From Janthinobacterium tructae (GTDB taxonomy: Bacteria > Pseudomonadota > Gammaproteobacteria > Burkholderiales > Burkholderiaceae_D), in the NCBI RefSeq assembly GCF_006517255.1, contig NZ_CP041185.1, forward strand, positions 930,001-994,000: 64,000 nt of DNA. Direction: 5' to 3'. Within the stretch, counting starts at the first letter, position 1, and each line of letters opens with the position of its first letter. The notes beneath the pieces were generated by a model. It ran no database searches and was not told the origin of the DNA. It saw only the letters and a program-made list of their open reading frames with translations. Below, piece by piece: positions 34,600-44,179 of this stretch. Both the position numbers and the translations under genes were made by a program.

Positions 34600-36180
34600 A
34601 TGATGTCATTCAATCGTTTGACGATAGGCGCGCGCCTGAGCGCAGGCTTCGGGCTGCTGGTGGTACTCATGCTGGTGCTGGCCGCCTTCGCGCTGCTGCG
34701 CATGGGTGCCATCTCCGGCGCCATGGATGCGCAAGAAAAAGTTCAACTGGAAAAACTCGACCCGCTGTACGTGGCGCGCGAAGCGCTCGATCAGACCGGC
34801 ATGGCCGCCCGCAACGCGTATATCTTCCACGACCAGGCCGCCGCTGAAAAAGAGCTGGCCATCCTCGACAGCCAGAAGGCGCTGTACCTGGAAGCGCTGG
34901 CCCGGCTGGCGCCAAAGTTTGCCGGCGATGCCCAGTTCGAGAAAGTCAGCACGGGCCTGAAAACCATGGCGCAGGAACTGCAGCGTCCGCGCCAGTTCCG
35001 TGCCACGGGGCAGATGGAGCAGTACGGCACCTTCCTCGTCGACGAGTGCAGCCCGTTGCGGCGCCAGATCGTCGCCGACATCGATGCTGTCCTGAAAAAC
35101 GTGCAGCGCGAATCGGAGCAGGCCAGCGTGGCCGCGCGCGCCATCTACGGCCAGTCGCTGCGCTGGATCGGCGTGCTGGCCGCGCTCAGCGTGCTCATTT
35201 GCATTGCGGTCGCCACCGTCATCACGCGGGGATTGCTGGGCCAGCTGGGCGGCGAACCCGCGTATGCGGCCTCGATTGCCGGCCGCATCGCGCTCGGTGA
35301 ACTGGCCATCGACGTGCACACGCGCGATGGCGACGACAGCAGTTTATTGTTCGCCATCAAAACCATGCGCGATAACCTGGCTGCCATCGTCGGCAAGGTG
35401 CGCCTCGGTACGGAAAGCATCGCCACGGCCTCTACCGAGATCGCTTCGGGCAACCGCGACCTGTCGCAACGCACGGAGCAGCAGGCCGGTTCGCTGGAAG
35501 AAGTGGCCTCGTCGATGGAAGAACTGATCTCCACCGTGCGCCAGAATGCGGACAACGCGCAGCAGGCGAATCATTTGGCGCGTGAAGCGTCGAAGGTGTC
35601 GGAGCAGGGCGGCAAGGCCGTAGCCGAAGTGGTGCATACCATGGGCCTGATCAATGCCTCGTCGAACAAGATCGTCGACATCATCGGCGTGATCGACAGC
35701 ATCGCCTTCCAGACCAACATCCTGGCCTTGAACGCGGCCGTGGAGGCGGCGCGCGCCGGTGAGCAGGGGCGCGGCTTTGCCGTGGTCGCCACCGAGGTGC
35801 GCAGCCTGGCACAGCGTTCCGCCGCCGCCGCGCGCGAAATCAAGACCCTGATCGACGATTCCGTCAGCAAGGTGGGCACGGGCACGCTGCTCGTCGAGCA
35901 GGCGGGCGCCACCATGCATGAGGTGGTGGCCGGCATCGGCAGGGTGACGGGCATCATGGCCGAGATCAGCCACGCCACGCAGGAGCAGGGCGCCGGCATC
36001 GAGCAAGTCAACCGCGCCATCGTCGACATGGACCGCGTGACCCAGCAAAACGCGGCCCTGGTGGAACAGGCGGCCGCCGCCGCGCACGAACTGCAGCAGC
36101 AGGCGGCGCAGCTGGAACAGGAAGTGGGGATTTTCAAACTGGCCCAGCCGGCCAGCGGTCCTCTGCGCCTGGCGGCCTGA
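34600..36180 (+). CDS. Methyl-accepting chemotaxis protein
   Basis: 526 residues from ATG 34600 ([20 protein letters not shown]). There are two transmembrane helices (about 13-35 and 190-212) around a 4-helix-bundle periplasmic sensor. A HAMP region with the LGGEP motif common in Burkholderiales receptors follows. The signalling domain has the highly conserved hairpin tip with [20 protein letters not shown] and [19 protein letters not shown]. It should pass a ligand signal to CheA/CheW. No C-terminal CheR-binding pentapeptide is visible (the end reads SGPLRLAA). It is not next to che genes. The ligand is unknown. Confidence 0.94.
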   Translation: MMSFNRLTIGARLSAGFGLLVVLMLVLAAFALLRMGAISGAMDAQEKVQLEKLDPLYVAREALDQTGMAARNAYIFHDQAAAEKELAILDSQKALYLEALARLAPKFAGDAQFEKVSTGLKTMAQELQRPRQFRATGQMEQYGTFLVDECSPLRRQIVADIDAVLKNVQRESEQASVAARAIYGQSLRWIGVLAALSVLICIAVATVITRGLLGQLGGEPAYAASIAGRIALGELAIDVHTRDGDDSSLLFAIKTMRDNLAAIVGKVRLGTESIATASTEIASGNRDLSQRTEQQAGSLEEVASSMEELISTVRQNADNAQQANHLAREASKVSEQGGKAVAEVVHTMGLINASSNKIVDIIGVIDSIAFQTNILALNAAVEAARAGEQGRGFAVVATEVRSLAQRSAAAAREIKTLIDDSVSKVGTGTLLVEQAGATMHEVVAGIGRVTGIMAEISHATQEQGAGIEQVNRAIVDMDRVTQQNAALVEQAAAAAHELQQQAAQLEQEVGIFKLAQPASGPLRLAA

Positions 36181-36260
36181 GGCCGATCTTGCAGCAGCGC
36201 GGCGCGCCAACAGGCATGTTCCGCGCTACAATGAGAGCTGGATCACCGCCAGGACTTCTC

Positions 36261-36797
36261 ATGCAAGTGCGCAGCAGCCACGATCTATCCAGCCCGGACG
36301 ACGAGCAAGCGGCGCCGCCCGTGCTGCGACTGGCCCTTGCCGGCCTCGGTTGGGGCTTGCTCACCTGCATGCTGTGCTTTGCCATCCTGTTCCTCACCAA
36401 ATGGCTGCTGCCGCCCGCCTACTGGGGCGCGCACACGGGCCTGGCCAAGTTCAAGCACGAAATGTCGCTGCCCCTGCTGGTGTTCTGGGTCGTCATCTAT
36501 TCTCCCATCCTGGAAACCTTCCTCGGCCAGCTGCTGCCGCTGGAAATCCTCAAGCGCCTGGGCGCCAGCCGCCAGCTGAGCATTTTCATCGGCGCCCTCC
36601 TGTGGGCCATCGTGCATTTCATCAGCGGCGGCTTGCTGCACGCCATCGTCGCGCTGGGCTCGGGCGCCATGTTCAGCTTTGTCTACCTGCGCTACCGTGC
36701 TCCCGGCGTGGCTGTTGCCTATGCGACAACGACATTTTCCCGCGCCTGCAATAACATCGCCGTCCTTGTTGCTGTTTTCTACGGCCTGGATACATAG
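36261..36797 (+). CDS. CPBP-like membrane protein
   Basis: 178 residues from ATG 36261 with AGGA 6 bases upstream. About five transmembrane segments are present. The arrangement resembles CPBP (CAAX-protease/bacteriocin-processing-like) proteins: motif 1 appears as YSPILETFLGQ instead of EExxxR, motif 2 as AIVHFISGG and motif 3 as LLHAIVALGSG. The missing Arg and second Glu make protease activity doubtful. Its 3' end overlaps the convergent MFS gene by 19 bases. Confidence 0.65.
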   Translation: MQVRSSHDLSSPDDEQAAPPVLRLALAGLGWGLLTCMLCFAILFLTKWLLPPAYWGAHTGLAKFKHEMSLPLLVFWVVIYSPILETFLGQLLPLEILKRLGASRQLSIFIGALLWAIVHFISGGLLHAIVALGSGAMFSFVYLRYRAPGVAVAYATTTFSRACNNIAVLVAVFYGLDT

Positions 36798-38281
36798 ACG
36801 CCTTCTTTATTCCTGAGCAAATACGGCACCAGCGCCGCCAGCGCCACGGCCAGCCAAGCCAGGCCGTTCAGTAGCAGGCGGAAAGCGGCGTCATAACTGG
36901 CGCGCAGCAGCGTTTCGTGGCCGCCCAGCAGCTGTGTCGCTTGCGCGATATCGCCGAGCGCGGCGCGGCTGGCGGCCGCCAGCACGGGCAGACCGGCGGG
37001 CAGCTGGCGCGCCAGGCCTGTGCCGATCAGGCCGGCCAGCATGGCACCCGCCAGGGCCAGCGCCAGCCCATCGGCGCTGATGCGCACCGTATTGAAGATG
37101 CCCGTCGCCATGCCGGCCCGCTCTGTTTCCACCACGTTCAGGGCCATGCCATCCATCAAGCCCCACGGCAAGCCGATGCCCGCGCCGATCAGCAGCAGGG
37201 GGCCGGCCAAAGTGCCAGCGTCACCGCCACCGAGCACCTGCGCCAGCCAGGCCAGGCCCGCCGCTGCCAGCAGCAAACCCGCCGCGCACACGCTGCCGGC
37301 CTTGACCCAGCGCAACAGCAGCGCCGCCAGCATGGGCACGAGCAGCAGCGGCGCGGCCAGGGCGATCATCAAACGGCCCGCCGCCAGCGCGGACATGCTG
37401 TCGATGCCGATGAAGCGCCCCGGCAGCATGACGATCAGCACGATGAACAGGAAGGCGGGCGAGGCGGCCAGCACTTGCACCGCGATAAAGCGGCGCTGGC
37501 GGAACAGCGATAAATCGAGCAGGGGCTGCGCCGTCCGGCGCTCGATCGCGCCAAAGGCGAGGAACAGCAGCATGGACGCGGCGACGGACAGCAGCACGGC
37601 CCCGCTGCGCCAGCCGTTTTCGGGCACCAGCAGCATGCCCAGGGTCAACAGGGCCAGCGCGGCGCTGAAGCTGAGGGCGCCAAGCCAGTCCAGCCGGCTA
37701 TTGCCGCGCGGCGGATCGGCCGGCACGCTGCCCCAGACCAGCAGCATGCCGATGGCGCCCAGCGCGGCCGTGGCGTAAAAAATGGCGGGCCAGCGGGCCA
37801 GCGCCAGCATGGCGCCGGCCGCCAGCGGACCGAAGGCCAGGCCCAGGCCGAACGTCGTGCCCAGCACGCTCATCACGCGGCTGCGCGCCGCGCCGTGGAA
37901 CAGCGGCGCCAGCGACGACATGGCGGCGGCGAATGCGGCCGCGCCACCGAGGCCCTGCACGAAGCGCAGCGCGGCGATCCATGCCACGGAGGGCGCGTGG
38001 GCAATGGCCAGGGTCGCCACGCAAAACAGCGCCAGCCCCGCCAGCCAGACGCGGCGCCGTCCCAGCACGTCCGTCAGGCTGCCCGCCACCATCATGGCGC
38101 TGCCGTAGCTGAGGATATACGCATTGATGACCCAGTTCAGCGCGGCGGCGCTGCCGTGCAGTTCGGCGCCGAGGGCGGGCAGCGCCACGGCGGGGCCCGT
38201 AAAACACAGGGGTATCAGCAAGCCTGTCAGGCAGGCGGCCAGTACTTGCAGGGGGAGTGACAGTGGTGAGGAAGAGGGCAT
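36779..38281 (-). CDS. MFS exporter of the DHA2 (14-helix) type
   Basis: 500 residues with about 14 hydrophobic helices. Family motifs are visible: VINAYILSYGSAMMVAGSLT and GRRRVWLAGLALF (motif A-like) near helix 2-3, then RFVQGLGGAAAFAAA. This group exports drugs or metabolites by proton antiport across the inner membrane. A LysR-type regulator, frameshifted in this sequence, is divergent 108 bases away and is the likely controller. The substrate is unknown. Confidence 0.9.
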   Translation of the reverse strand: MPSSSPLSLPLQVLAACLTGLLIPLCFTGPAVALPALGAELHGSAAALNWVINAYILSYGSAMMVAGSLTDVLGRRRVWLAGLALFCVATLAIAHAPSVAWIAALRFVQGLGGAAAFAAAMSSLAPLFHGAARSRVMSVLGTTFGLGLAFGPLAAGAMLALARWPAIFYATAALGAIGMLLVWGSVPADPPRGNSRLDWLGALSFSAALALLTLGMLLVPENGWRSGAVLLSVAASMLLFLAFGAIERRTAQPLLDLSLFRQRRFIAVQVLAASPAFLFIVLIVMLPGRFIGIDSMSALAAGRLMIALAAPLLLVPMLAALLLRWVKAGSVCAAGLLLAAAGLAWLAQVLGGGDAGTLAGPLLLIGAGIGLPWGLMDGMALNVVETERAGMATGIFNTVRISADGLALALAGAMLAGLIGTGLARQLPAGLPVLAAASRAALGDIAQATQLLGGHETLLRASYDAAFRLLLNGLAWLAVALAALVPYLLRNKEGVYVSRP

Positions 38282-38389
38282 GGGATCGGCTCGGAAAGAA
38301 GGAGCGGCGAGTATGGCGCGCCCGTCATTGAAGAAAAATGGGCTAAACTGACGAACATATCGGACAAAAATGTCGTGAATGGAGCGCGG

Positions 38390-39276
38390 ATGGATAGCTT
38401 GGGTGGCATCGCCATGTTCGTGCAGGTGGCCGACAGCGGCAGTTTTTCAGCCACGGGCCGGCTGCTGGGCCTGTCATCGTCGGCCGTGGGCAAGAGCGTG
38501 GCGCGCATGGAAGTGCGACTGGGCGGCGCCTGTTCCAGCGCAGCACGCGGCATCTGGCGCTGACGGCGGAAGGAGAAAAATTCCTGCAGCGCTGCAAGCG
38601 CATCCTTGCGGAGGTGGCAGCGGCCGAGCGGGAATTGAGCGAGGCCAGCAGCGGGCCCAGCGGCCGCCTGCGCATCAGCCTGCCGCGCTACAGCGGCCTG
38701 TTCGAGCCGGCCATCGGCGCCTTCATGCAAGCCTATCCCACCATCGAACTCGACTTGGATTTCTCCGACGCCATGGTCAATATCGTCAGCGATGGCTTTG
38801 ACGCGGCCGTGCGCACGGGCGAATTGGCCGACTCAGGCTTGATGCGGCGCAAACTGTGCACATTCCGCCGCCTGCTGGTGGCGTCGCCCGCCTATCTGGC
38901 GCGCCATGGCCGGCCCGTCGATGGCGCCGCGCTGCTGCGCCACGCGCGCCTGGATTACCGTTTTCCCGCTACGGGCCGCCTGGAACAGTGGCCCTTGCTG
39001 GACGAGGCTGTCCAGCCGGCGCCCGGTATGGTCTGCAACAGCGTGGAAATGCGCGTCTTCCTGGCCGTGCAGGGACAGGGCATCGCCTATCTGCCTGCTT
39101 TTGCCGTGCAGCGCGAGCTGGCGGCCGGGCAACTGGTCTCGCTGCTGGACGAGCATACGCAGGCGCATACGGCATTCTGGCTGCTGTGGCCGGCCAGCCG
39201 CCACCTGCCGCCGCGCTTGCGCGTGTTTATTGATTTCCTGGTGGAGCAGTTGCAGGATCGTAATTTTGGCGGCTGA
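38390..39276 (+). pseudogene. LysR-family regulator, interrupted by a one-base frameshift
   Basis: The frame from ATG 38390 gives a LysR helix-turn-helix (MDSLGGIAMFVQVADSGSFS; ATGRLLGLSSSAVGKSVARM) and then stops at 38563. Adding one base at about 38524 restores the family sequence RLGRRLFQRSTRHLALT and joins it to the frame that ends at 39276, which holds the whole effector-binding domain (SGRLRISLPRYSGLFEPAIG to LRVFIDFLVEQ). The repaired protein would be about 295 residues, normal length. The indel lies in a GGGCGGCGCC run, so a sequencing error is possible. It is divergent from the MFS exporter, which it probably controls. Confidence 0.85.
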
Positions 39277-39384
39277 TGCCCGCGCCTTGGCCGCATTGCG
39301 CGCCATGGCCGCGCAATAGTGACTATATTGGTGGCTGTCCTTCCCGCGCGGGAAGGCATTCCTGTTTCGGACTAGGGAGACATC

Positions 39385-39882
39385 ATGCATAGCGTACAAA
39401 AGATTACCCCATGTTTATGGTTCAACGGCAACGCCGAGGCGGCGGCCCGGTTTTATACGGAAATTTTTCCCAATTCCAGGATCGGCCAGATCCTGCGCTA
39501 TGGCGAGGAGGGCAAGGAAATCCACGGCCAGGAGCCGGGCAGCGTGCTGACGGTGGCCTTCGAACTCGATGGCCAGACTTTCACGGGTTTGAATGGCGGC
39601 CCTTTGTTCCAGTTTTCCGAGGCGATCTCGTTTCAGGTCAATTGTGAAACCCAGGACGAGGTCGACCACTACTGGAAGCAGCTGTCTCAGGGCGGTCCCC
39701 CGGAAGCGCAGCAGTGCAGCTGGCTCAAGGACCAGTTCGGCGTGTCCTGGCAAATCGTGCCCACCCTCATGATGCGCCTGCTGACGGACCCCGACCCCGT
39801 CAAGGCCGGGCGCGTGATGAAAGCCATGATGGGCATGAAGAAAATCGACATTGACGAGATCAAGCGGGCGTACGCCGGTTAG
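39385..39882 (+). CDS. VOC-superfamily protein (PhnB/3-demethylubiquinone methyltransferase-like fold)
   Basis: 165 residues starting MHSVQKITPCLWFNGNAEAA. The signature of this VOC subgroup is clear: ARFYTEIFPNSRIGQ, GSVLTVAFELDGQTFTGLNG, SFQVNCETQDEVDHYW and DQFGVSWQIVPTLM. These proteins have paired beta-alpha-beta-beta-beta modules; many members have lost the metal site and their reaction is unknown. AGGGAGA is the ribosome site. It is monocistronic. Confidence 0.9.
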   Translation: MHSVQKITPCLWFNGNAEAAARFYTEIFPNSRIGQILRYGEEGKEIHGQEPGSVLTVAFELDGQTFTGLNGGPLFQFSEAISFQVNCETQDEVDHYWKQLSQGGPPEAQQCSWLKDQFGVSWQIVPTLMMRLLTDPDPVKAGRVMKAMMGMKKIDIDEIKRAYAG

Positions 39883-39995
39883 TGCGGCCCGCTGGGCGCA
39901 GGGGGACGGCCGCACGCCAGCGGGCGCGCCCTGTCCAAGAGGGCCGGCATTTGTTATAGTCCCAGCCATCTTTCCATCCGCCTACAGATCCTGCC

Positions 39996-41231
39996 ATGAC
40001 CACTAGCACCATCACCAGCAGCACTATCGCGCCACGTACCTTCGGCACACCGCTGTCTTCCACCGCCATCAAAGTCATGCTGCTGGGCTCCGGCGAACTG
40101 GGCAAGGAAGTGATCATTTCGCTGCAGCGCCTGGGCGTGGAAGTGATTGCCGTCGACCGCTATCCGAACGCGCCGGGCCACCCGGTGGCGCACCGCTCGC
40201 ATGTGATCGACATGAGCGACGGCGTGGCCCTGGCCGCGTTGATCGACCTGGAAAAGCCGGATCTGATCGTGCCGGAAATCGAAGCCATCGCCACCGAGAC
40301 CCTGGCGGCGCTGGAAGCGGCCGGGCAGATCACCTGCATCCCGAACGCGCGCGCGGCCGTGCTGACGATGAACCGCGAAGGCATCCGTACCCTAGCGGCC
40401 GAAACGCTCGGCGTGGCCACCTCGCCATACCGCTTCGCCAGCAGCCTGCAGGAGCTGCAGCTGGCGTGCCAGGAAATCGGCTTTCCATGCGTGGTAAAAC
40501 CCGTGATGTCGTCGTCGGGCAAGGGCCAGTCCAAGCTCGATGGCGCAGCTGACGTGGACGCGGCGTGGGCGTATGCGGCCAGCGGCAGCCGGGTCGACAC
40601 GGGCCGCGTGATCGTCGAGGGCTTCATCGATTTCGATTATGAAATCACCCTGCTGACGGTGCGTGCTGTCGGCGCGTCGGGACAGATCGAGACGCAGTTT
40701 TGCGAGCCGATCGGCCACTTGCAGGTGCACGGCGACTATGTGGAATCGTGGCAGCCGGCCCGCATGGCGCCGCTGGCCCTCGAGCGTTCGCGCGAGATCG
40801 CGCGCAAGGTGACCGATAACCTGGGCGGCCTGGGGCTGTTCGGCGTGGAGCTGTTCGTCAAGGACGACATGGTGTGGTTCTCGGAAGTGAGCCCGCGTCC
40901 GCACGACACGGGCATGGTCACCATGGCCAGCCAGGTGCAGAGCGAATTCGAGCTGCACGCGAAAGCCATCCTGGGCTTGCCCGTCAACGTGGCGCTGCGT
41001 TCGCCCGGCGCCTCGGCCGTCATCTACGGCCAACTGGAAGCGAAAGGCATCGCCTTCGAAGGCGTGGCCGACGCCTTGAGCGTGCCGGGCGCGGACCTGC
41101 GCCTGTTCGGCAAGCCGGAATCGTTCGCCCGCCGCCGCATGGGTGTGGCCCTGGCCACGGCCGACGATATCGACACGGCCCGCGCGCGCGCCGTGCTGGC
41201 CGCGTCGAAGGTCAAGCCGGTGGCGAAATAG
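39996..41231 (+). CDS. purT: Formate-dependent phosphoribosylglycinamide formyltransferase
   Basis: 411 residues, slightly longer than Escherichia coli PurT because of about 18 extra N-terminal residues. It makes FGAR from GAR, formate and ATP. The ATP-grasp layout is clear: [13 protein letters not shown] and [20 protein letters not shown], then [51 protein letters not shown] weak promoter (TGTCCA, 17 bases, TATAGT ending at 39960) precedes it. The next gene begins on the last base of its stop codon. PurL, the next enzyme in the pathway, is at 3165. Confidence 0.97.
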   Translation: MTTSTITSSTIAPRTFGTPLSSTAIKVMLLGSGELGKEVIISLQRLGVEVIAVDRYPNAPGHPVAHRSHVIDMSDGVALAALIDLEKPDLIVPEIEAIATETLAALEAAGQITCIPNARAAVLTMNREGIRTLAAETLGVATSPYRFASSLQELQLACQEIGFPCVVKPVMSSSGKGQSKLDGAADVDAAWAYAASGSRVDTGRVIVEGFIDFDYEITLLTVRAVGASGQIETQFCEPIGHLQVHGDYVESWQPARMAPLALERSREIARKVTDNLGGLGLFGVELFVKDDMVWFSEVSPRPHDTGMVTMASQVQSEFELHAKAILGLPVNVALRSPGASAVIYGQLEAKGIAFEGVADALSVPGADLRLFGKPESFARRRMGVALATADDIDTARARAVLAASKVKPVAK

Positions 41232-41668
41232 TGGCGGACGCCAGCCTGCCGCTGGCCGACGCCGGCGGCGACGACATCAAGCGCAAGCTGCGCGGCCACA
41301 TCGCGCGGCGCAACCTGGCCGGCGCCGCCAACGACTGCAAGTGGAACGAGCTGCTGGCCTTCATGCGCGGGCGGACTGACTGGGTGCCGTCGTACCGCTA
41401 CGGTTCCGTGTCCGGTTACGTCTCGCGCTGGGATACGGAATGGGACTACCACCCGCCGTTCCCCTTCATGGGCGTGGAATGGTTCGACATCGGCCTGACC
41501 TCGGAAGAACACGTGGCCATGCTGCTGCCAAAGAAAATCATCGACCATGGGGTGTGGATCGTGCCCGAACTGGAACGCATCGGCTTCGATTTCGAGGTGC
41601 GTGAGCGGGTAGCGCGCATCTGGGGCTATCTGCCCCGCAATTATCATGACTTCCCTCCCGCTGATTAA
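41231..41668 (+). CDS. DUF6678-like protein
   Basis: 145 residues from GTG 41231, which shares a base with the purT stop (TAGTG). The pattern KWNELLAFMRGR, VSRWDTEWDYHPPFPFMGVE, and LLPKKIIDHGVWIVPELERI then ARIWGYLPRN resembles DUF6678 proteins, which are small, cytoplasmic and of unknown function. Translational coupling to purT is suggested by the overlap. An extended frame upstream inside purT is ignored because it is antisense-frame noise with biased composition. Confidence 0.65.
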   Translation: MADASLPLADAGGDDIKRKLRGHIARRNLAGAANDCKWNELLAFMRGRTDWVPSYRYGSVSGYVSRWDTEWDYHPPFPFMGVEWFDIGLTSEEHVAMLLPKKIIDHGVWIVPELERIGFDFEVRERVARIWGYLPRNYHDFPPAD

Positions 41669-41684
41669 TTCAAAGACCAATCTC

Positions 41685-42422
41685 ATGCCTGAAAACGTTA
41701 TCCCCCAAGTACCGCAACCTGACGACGCCGTCGTCGGCAAGGACGCAGGCGCACAGATGCTGGCCACGGCCTGCGCCGCGCGCGACGCCTTTTATGCCAG
41801 CCTGGGCACCGTAGATGCCGACGTGCTGGTGCCGCTGGTCAATCCCGCCTTCATGGGAGGCCCGCGCTGGCCATCGCTGCGCCAGGCCTGGCGCGTGATC
41901 CGCCGTGCCGATTCGATCATCATCGCCAGCGACGGCTTGAGCGATCCTTTTGAAGATGACGACGACGTGTTCGTGCCGCGCGGCCACCTGCTGGAAGTGT
42001 GCATCGAAGCGCCGCTGGCCGCCTTCGACAGCGCTCCCGCGCAGGCATCGTGGCTGTTCGACGTGATTTATCAAGTCAGCCAGAACGTGGCCGACCACGG
42101 CTCCATCGACTTGCTGCTGCAGCGCCACGGCAGCGTCTCGATGGCGCTGGACGTGCAGCATGCGCCAGAAGGGCTGGAAGACGAAAACGAACAGGTGGGC
42201 GTGCTGCTGGTCCAGGGCACAGCCACGCTTCCCCCATCTTTCGACACGCCCTATGGCGAGGTGATGCTGCTGACCGCCACCGTGCTGCAGCCGGCCGAAC
42301 TGGCGCACATCGGCGAAGCCGCCGACAAGGCGCAGTCGCGGCGCGACCTGGCCGCCGCGCTGGCCGCCTCGCCGACCGGGCATTGGAGCGTGGCCGAGCG
42401 GCCCGCCGTCATTGTCCGCTAG
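41685..42422 (+). CDS. Hypothetical protein downstream of purT
   Basis: 245 residues from ATG 41685; an in-frame ATG at 41646 would overlap the previous gene. There is no signal peptide or membrane segment. Recognisable stretches are SLRQAWRVIRRADSIIIASD, GLSDPFEDDDDVFVPRGHLL and PYGEVMLLTATVLQPAELAH. The GLSDPF-EVCIEAP pattern recalls suppressor-of-fused-like domains, but I cannot confirm it. It probably belongs to the purT transcript, 16 bases after the DUF6678-like gene. Confidence 0.7.
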   Translation: MPENVIPQVPQPDDAVVGKDAGAQMLATACAARDAFYASLGTVDADVLVPLVNPAFMGGPRWPSLRQAWRVIRRADSIIIASDGLSDPFEDDDDVFVPRGHLLEVCIEAPLAAFDSAPAQASWLFDVIYQVSQNVADHGSIDLLLQRHGSVSMALDVQHAPEGLEDENEQVGVLLVQGTATLPPSFDTPYGEVMLLTATVLQPAELAHIGEAADKAQSRRDLAAALAASPTGHWSVAERPAVIVR

Positions 42423-42574
42423 CTAGCGTCATCCTTTGACGGCGGGTGGTGCCAACTTTCCGTCCCACCCTATATTGCCGCGCTTTTGCCGCGCTTGCCA
42501 TCTTTGAATAATCCACATCTCTAAATAGTATTCAAATATTCAAATTAACTTGTTTCTTATTTATAAAGACAAGG

Positions 42575-42599
42575 TATAATTTCCACATGGAAATTTTTT
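42575..42599 (+). promoter_or_regulatory. -10 element overlapping a perfect palindrome, upstream of the EcsC-like gene
   Basis: TATAAT (42575-42580) overlaps the palindrome AATTTCCA-CA-TGGAAATT (42578-42595), which is followed by TTTT. The hairpin would lie right at the transcription start, so it may be an operator or an early attenuator. The surrounding 100 bases are AT-rich and include a tandem ATTCAAAT repeat at 42530-42545. Confidence 0.45.
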
Positions 42600-42622
42600 G
42601 AATATAATTAAAGGCGCTATTC

Positions 42623-43423
42623 ATGAAGAGTTGGCTGTCGAAGAAAATCCAGGATGCTGGCATTTCTGAAAAAATGCAAAGCGCGGTTGCTGGTGGCAAG
42701 GGATGGATATCGGAGAAAGTGGATAATTCCGAAATTCTGGACAAGGTCCAGGGGAAAATTACGGAAGGCAAGGAATGGGCCGCTGATAAACTTGATTCTT
42801 CCGATGCCTACGCGGCGATGCAGCAAAAGCTGGCGGCGAGCATTGATGGCGCCTTTGAGTCCGTGATCGAATCGAAACGCAAAGCCCTGCCATCGGCTGA
42901 GTCTGCCATGAGCACGGATGTGGATTACATTATCAAGAAGTGTGCAATGGAAAATGCCGCCATTGCTGGTGGTTCCAGTCTGATTCCCGGGCCGTGGGGC
43001 ATGGTTGCCGTGGTGCCAGAAATTGCCTTGGTGATCAGGAATCAAATTTCCATGGTGTACGATATTGGCGCAGCCAATGGCAAGGCGGCCGAGATCAATA
43101 AGGAATTGCTCGCGGCAATAGTATTAAGTGCCATGAGTAATGGTGTCGCAGGCTTGATGGTAATGCATGGCGGGAAAGTACTGATACGGCGCTCGTCGTT
43201 GAGAGTATTCAAGAAGATCGTTACATTACTTTCAGGGAAAGTCACGCAGCAGGCTTTGAAATCCTCTATCAGCAAATGGTTGCCTGTGATTGGCGCTGCT
43301 TTCATGGCCTGGATTACCAACCAGATGACCCAGAATATAGGCCGGCGTGCCAATGAGATTTTTCAGAAAGAAATAGAAATCTCGGACGTGGAAATCGCCG
43401 AGGCCGACGTGGTTGACGTCTGA
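42623..43423 (+). CDS. EcsC-like protein
   Basis: 266 residues. The EcsC-type core is recognisable: VDYIIKKCAMENAAIAGGSS, LIPGPWGMVAVVPEIALVIR, QISMVYDIGAANGKAAEI. The N-terminal 80 residues are charged and helical with repeats (GKGWISEKVDNSEILDKVQG and GKEWAADKLDSSDA), and the C-terminus has a hydrophobic helix (WLPVIGAAFMAWI). EcsC is named from an ABC-transporter locus of Bacillus, but its function is not known. Codon use is less GC-rich than in neighbours. The palindrome upstream suggests specific regulation. Confidence 0.8.
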   Translation: MKSWLSKKIQDAGISEKMQSAVAGGKGWISEKVDNSEILDKVQGKITEGKEWAADKLDSSDAYAAMQQKLAASIDGAFESVIESKRKALPSAESAMSTDVDYIIKKCAMENAAIAGGSSLIPGPWGMVAVVPEIALVIRNQISMVYDIGAANGKAAEINKELLAAIVLSAMSNGVAGLMVMHGGKVLIRRSSLRVFKKIVTLLSGKVTQQALKSSISKWLPVIGAAFMAWITNQMTQNIGRRANEIFQKEIEISDVEIAEADVVDV

Positions 43424-43477
43424 TGGGCATGGCGGCCCGATACCGGCCAGCCGGGATTTTAAGCGGCCTCCAGGCCA

Positions 43478-44179
43478 TCATTCTTCGCCAGCGGGCGTTT
43501 CGTCCGGTGGCACCGGTTCGGCGGCGGGCGTAACGGCCGCGGCCGGTACCGGTACCGGTACCGGCGCCGGTTCTTTCCACTTGCCCGCCGCCTTCAGCTT
43601 GTTCTTCAGCCCCGGCAGGGGAAAACCCAGCGCATAGGCTTTTTGCGCGTGCGCGCTGGCCTTCTCGTATTCCTTCTTTTTCACATACATCAAGCCCAGG
43701 TTGTACTGGATGGTGGCCTGCTCGGGCGCCAGGCGGCTGGCCGCGTCCAGCTGTTCCAGCGCCATGGCATCCTGGCCCGTGGCCAGCAGGTAGCTGCCAT
43801 ACACCATGCGCGCCGTCACGTCGTGCGGCGCGAAGGCGATCGCCCGTTCGAAGTAGCAGCTGACGGTGTAGCGTGCGCCATGTGGCTGCGCGCTTTTCAG
43901 GCGCAAGCCCAGCTTGGCCATCGAGGCCAGCGCCCGGTGGTGGTTCGGGAAGTGTTCCAGGGTGTAGCTGATGTCGCCGCCCAGGCTGCCCGTCATGCCT
44001 TGCGTGAGCGTTTCCACGGCGCGCGAAAAATGGAATTGTTCGACCACGGACAGGTCCTTGCGGTCTTCCGCGTTCGTGTAGTCGCCGCCCGTGGTGCCCT
44101 TGACGTAGGGCGGGCAGTCGGCGGCGCCGGCGCCGGCGCAGCAGGCTGCCAGGGCGCAGGCAAGTATCAGGTGTTTCAT
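43478..44179 (-). CDS. Exported TPR protein at the end of the exopolysaccharide minus-strand operon
   Basis: 233 residues with a signal peptide (MKHLILACALAACCAGAGAA). TPR-like helices lie at about 90-190 (HHRALASMAKLGLRLKSA; MVYGSYLLATGQDAMALEQL; IQYNLGLMYVKKKEYEKASA). The C-terminal tail is proline- and valine-rich, encoded by a short tandem repeat (CCGGTA three times, 43543-43560). Its ATG overlaps the preceding glycosyltransferase stop by 4 bases, which places it in the same operon. It is probably a periplasmic scaffold protein. Confidence 0.75.
   Translation of the reverse strand: MKHLILACALAACCAGAGAADCPPYVKGTTGGDYTNAEDRKDLSVVEQFHFSRAVETLTQGMTGSLGGDISYTLEHFPNHHRALASMAKLGLRLKSAQPHGARYTVSCYFERAIAFAPHDVTARMVYGSYLLATGQDAMALEQLDAASRLAPEQATIQYNLGLMYVKKKEYEKASAHAQKAYALGFPLPGLKNKLKAAGKWKEPAPVPVPVPAAAVTPAAEPVPPDETPAGEE

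Noticed and set aside
38361..38376. GACA-AAAA-TGTC in the gap between MFS and LysR as LysR operator
   Set aside because: Only four-base arms with no extension; too short to call, although the location is suitable.
43543..43560. CCGGTA triple repeat as a regulatory repeat
   Set aside because: It lies in the coding tail of the TPR protein and just encodes Val-Pro repeats.
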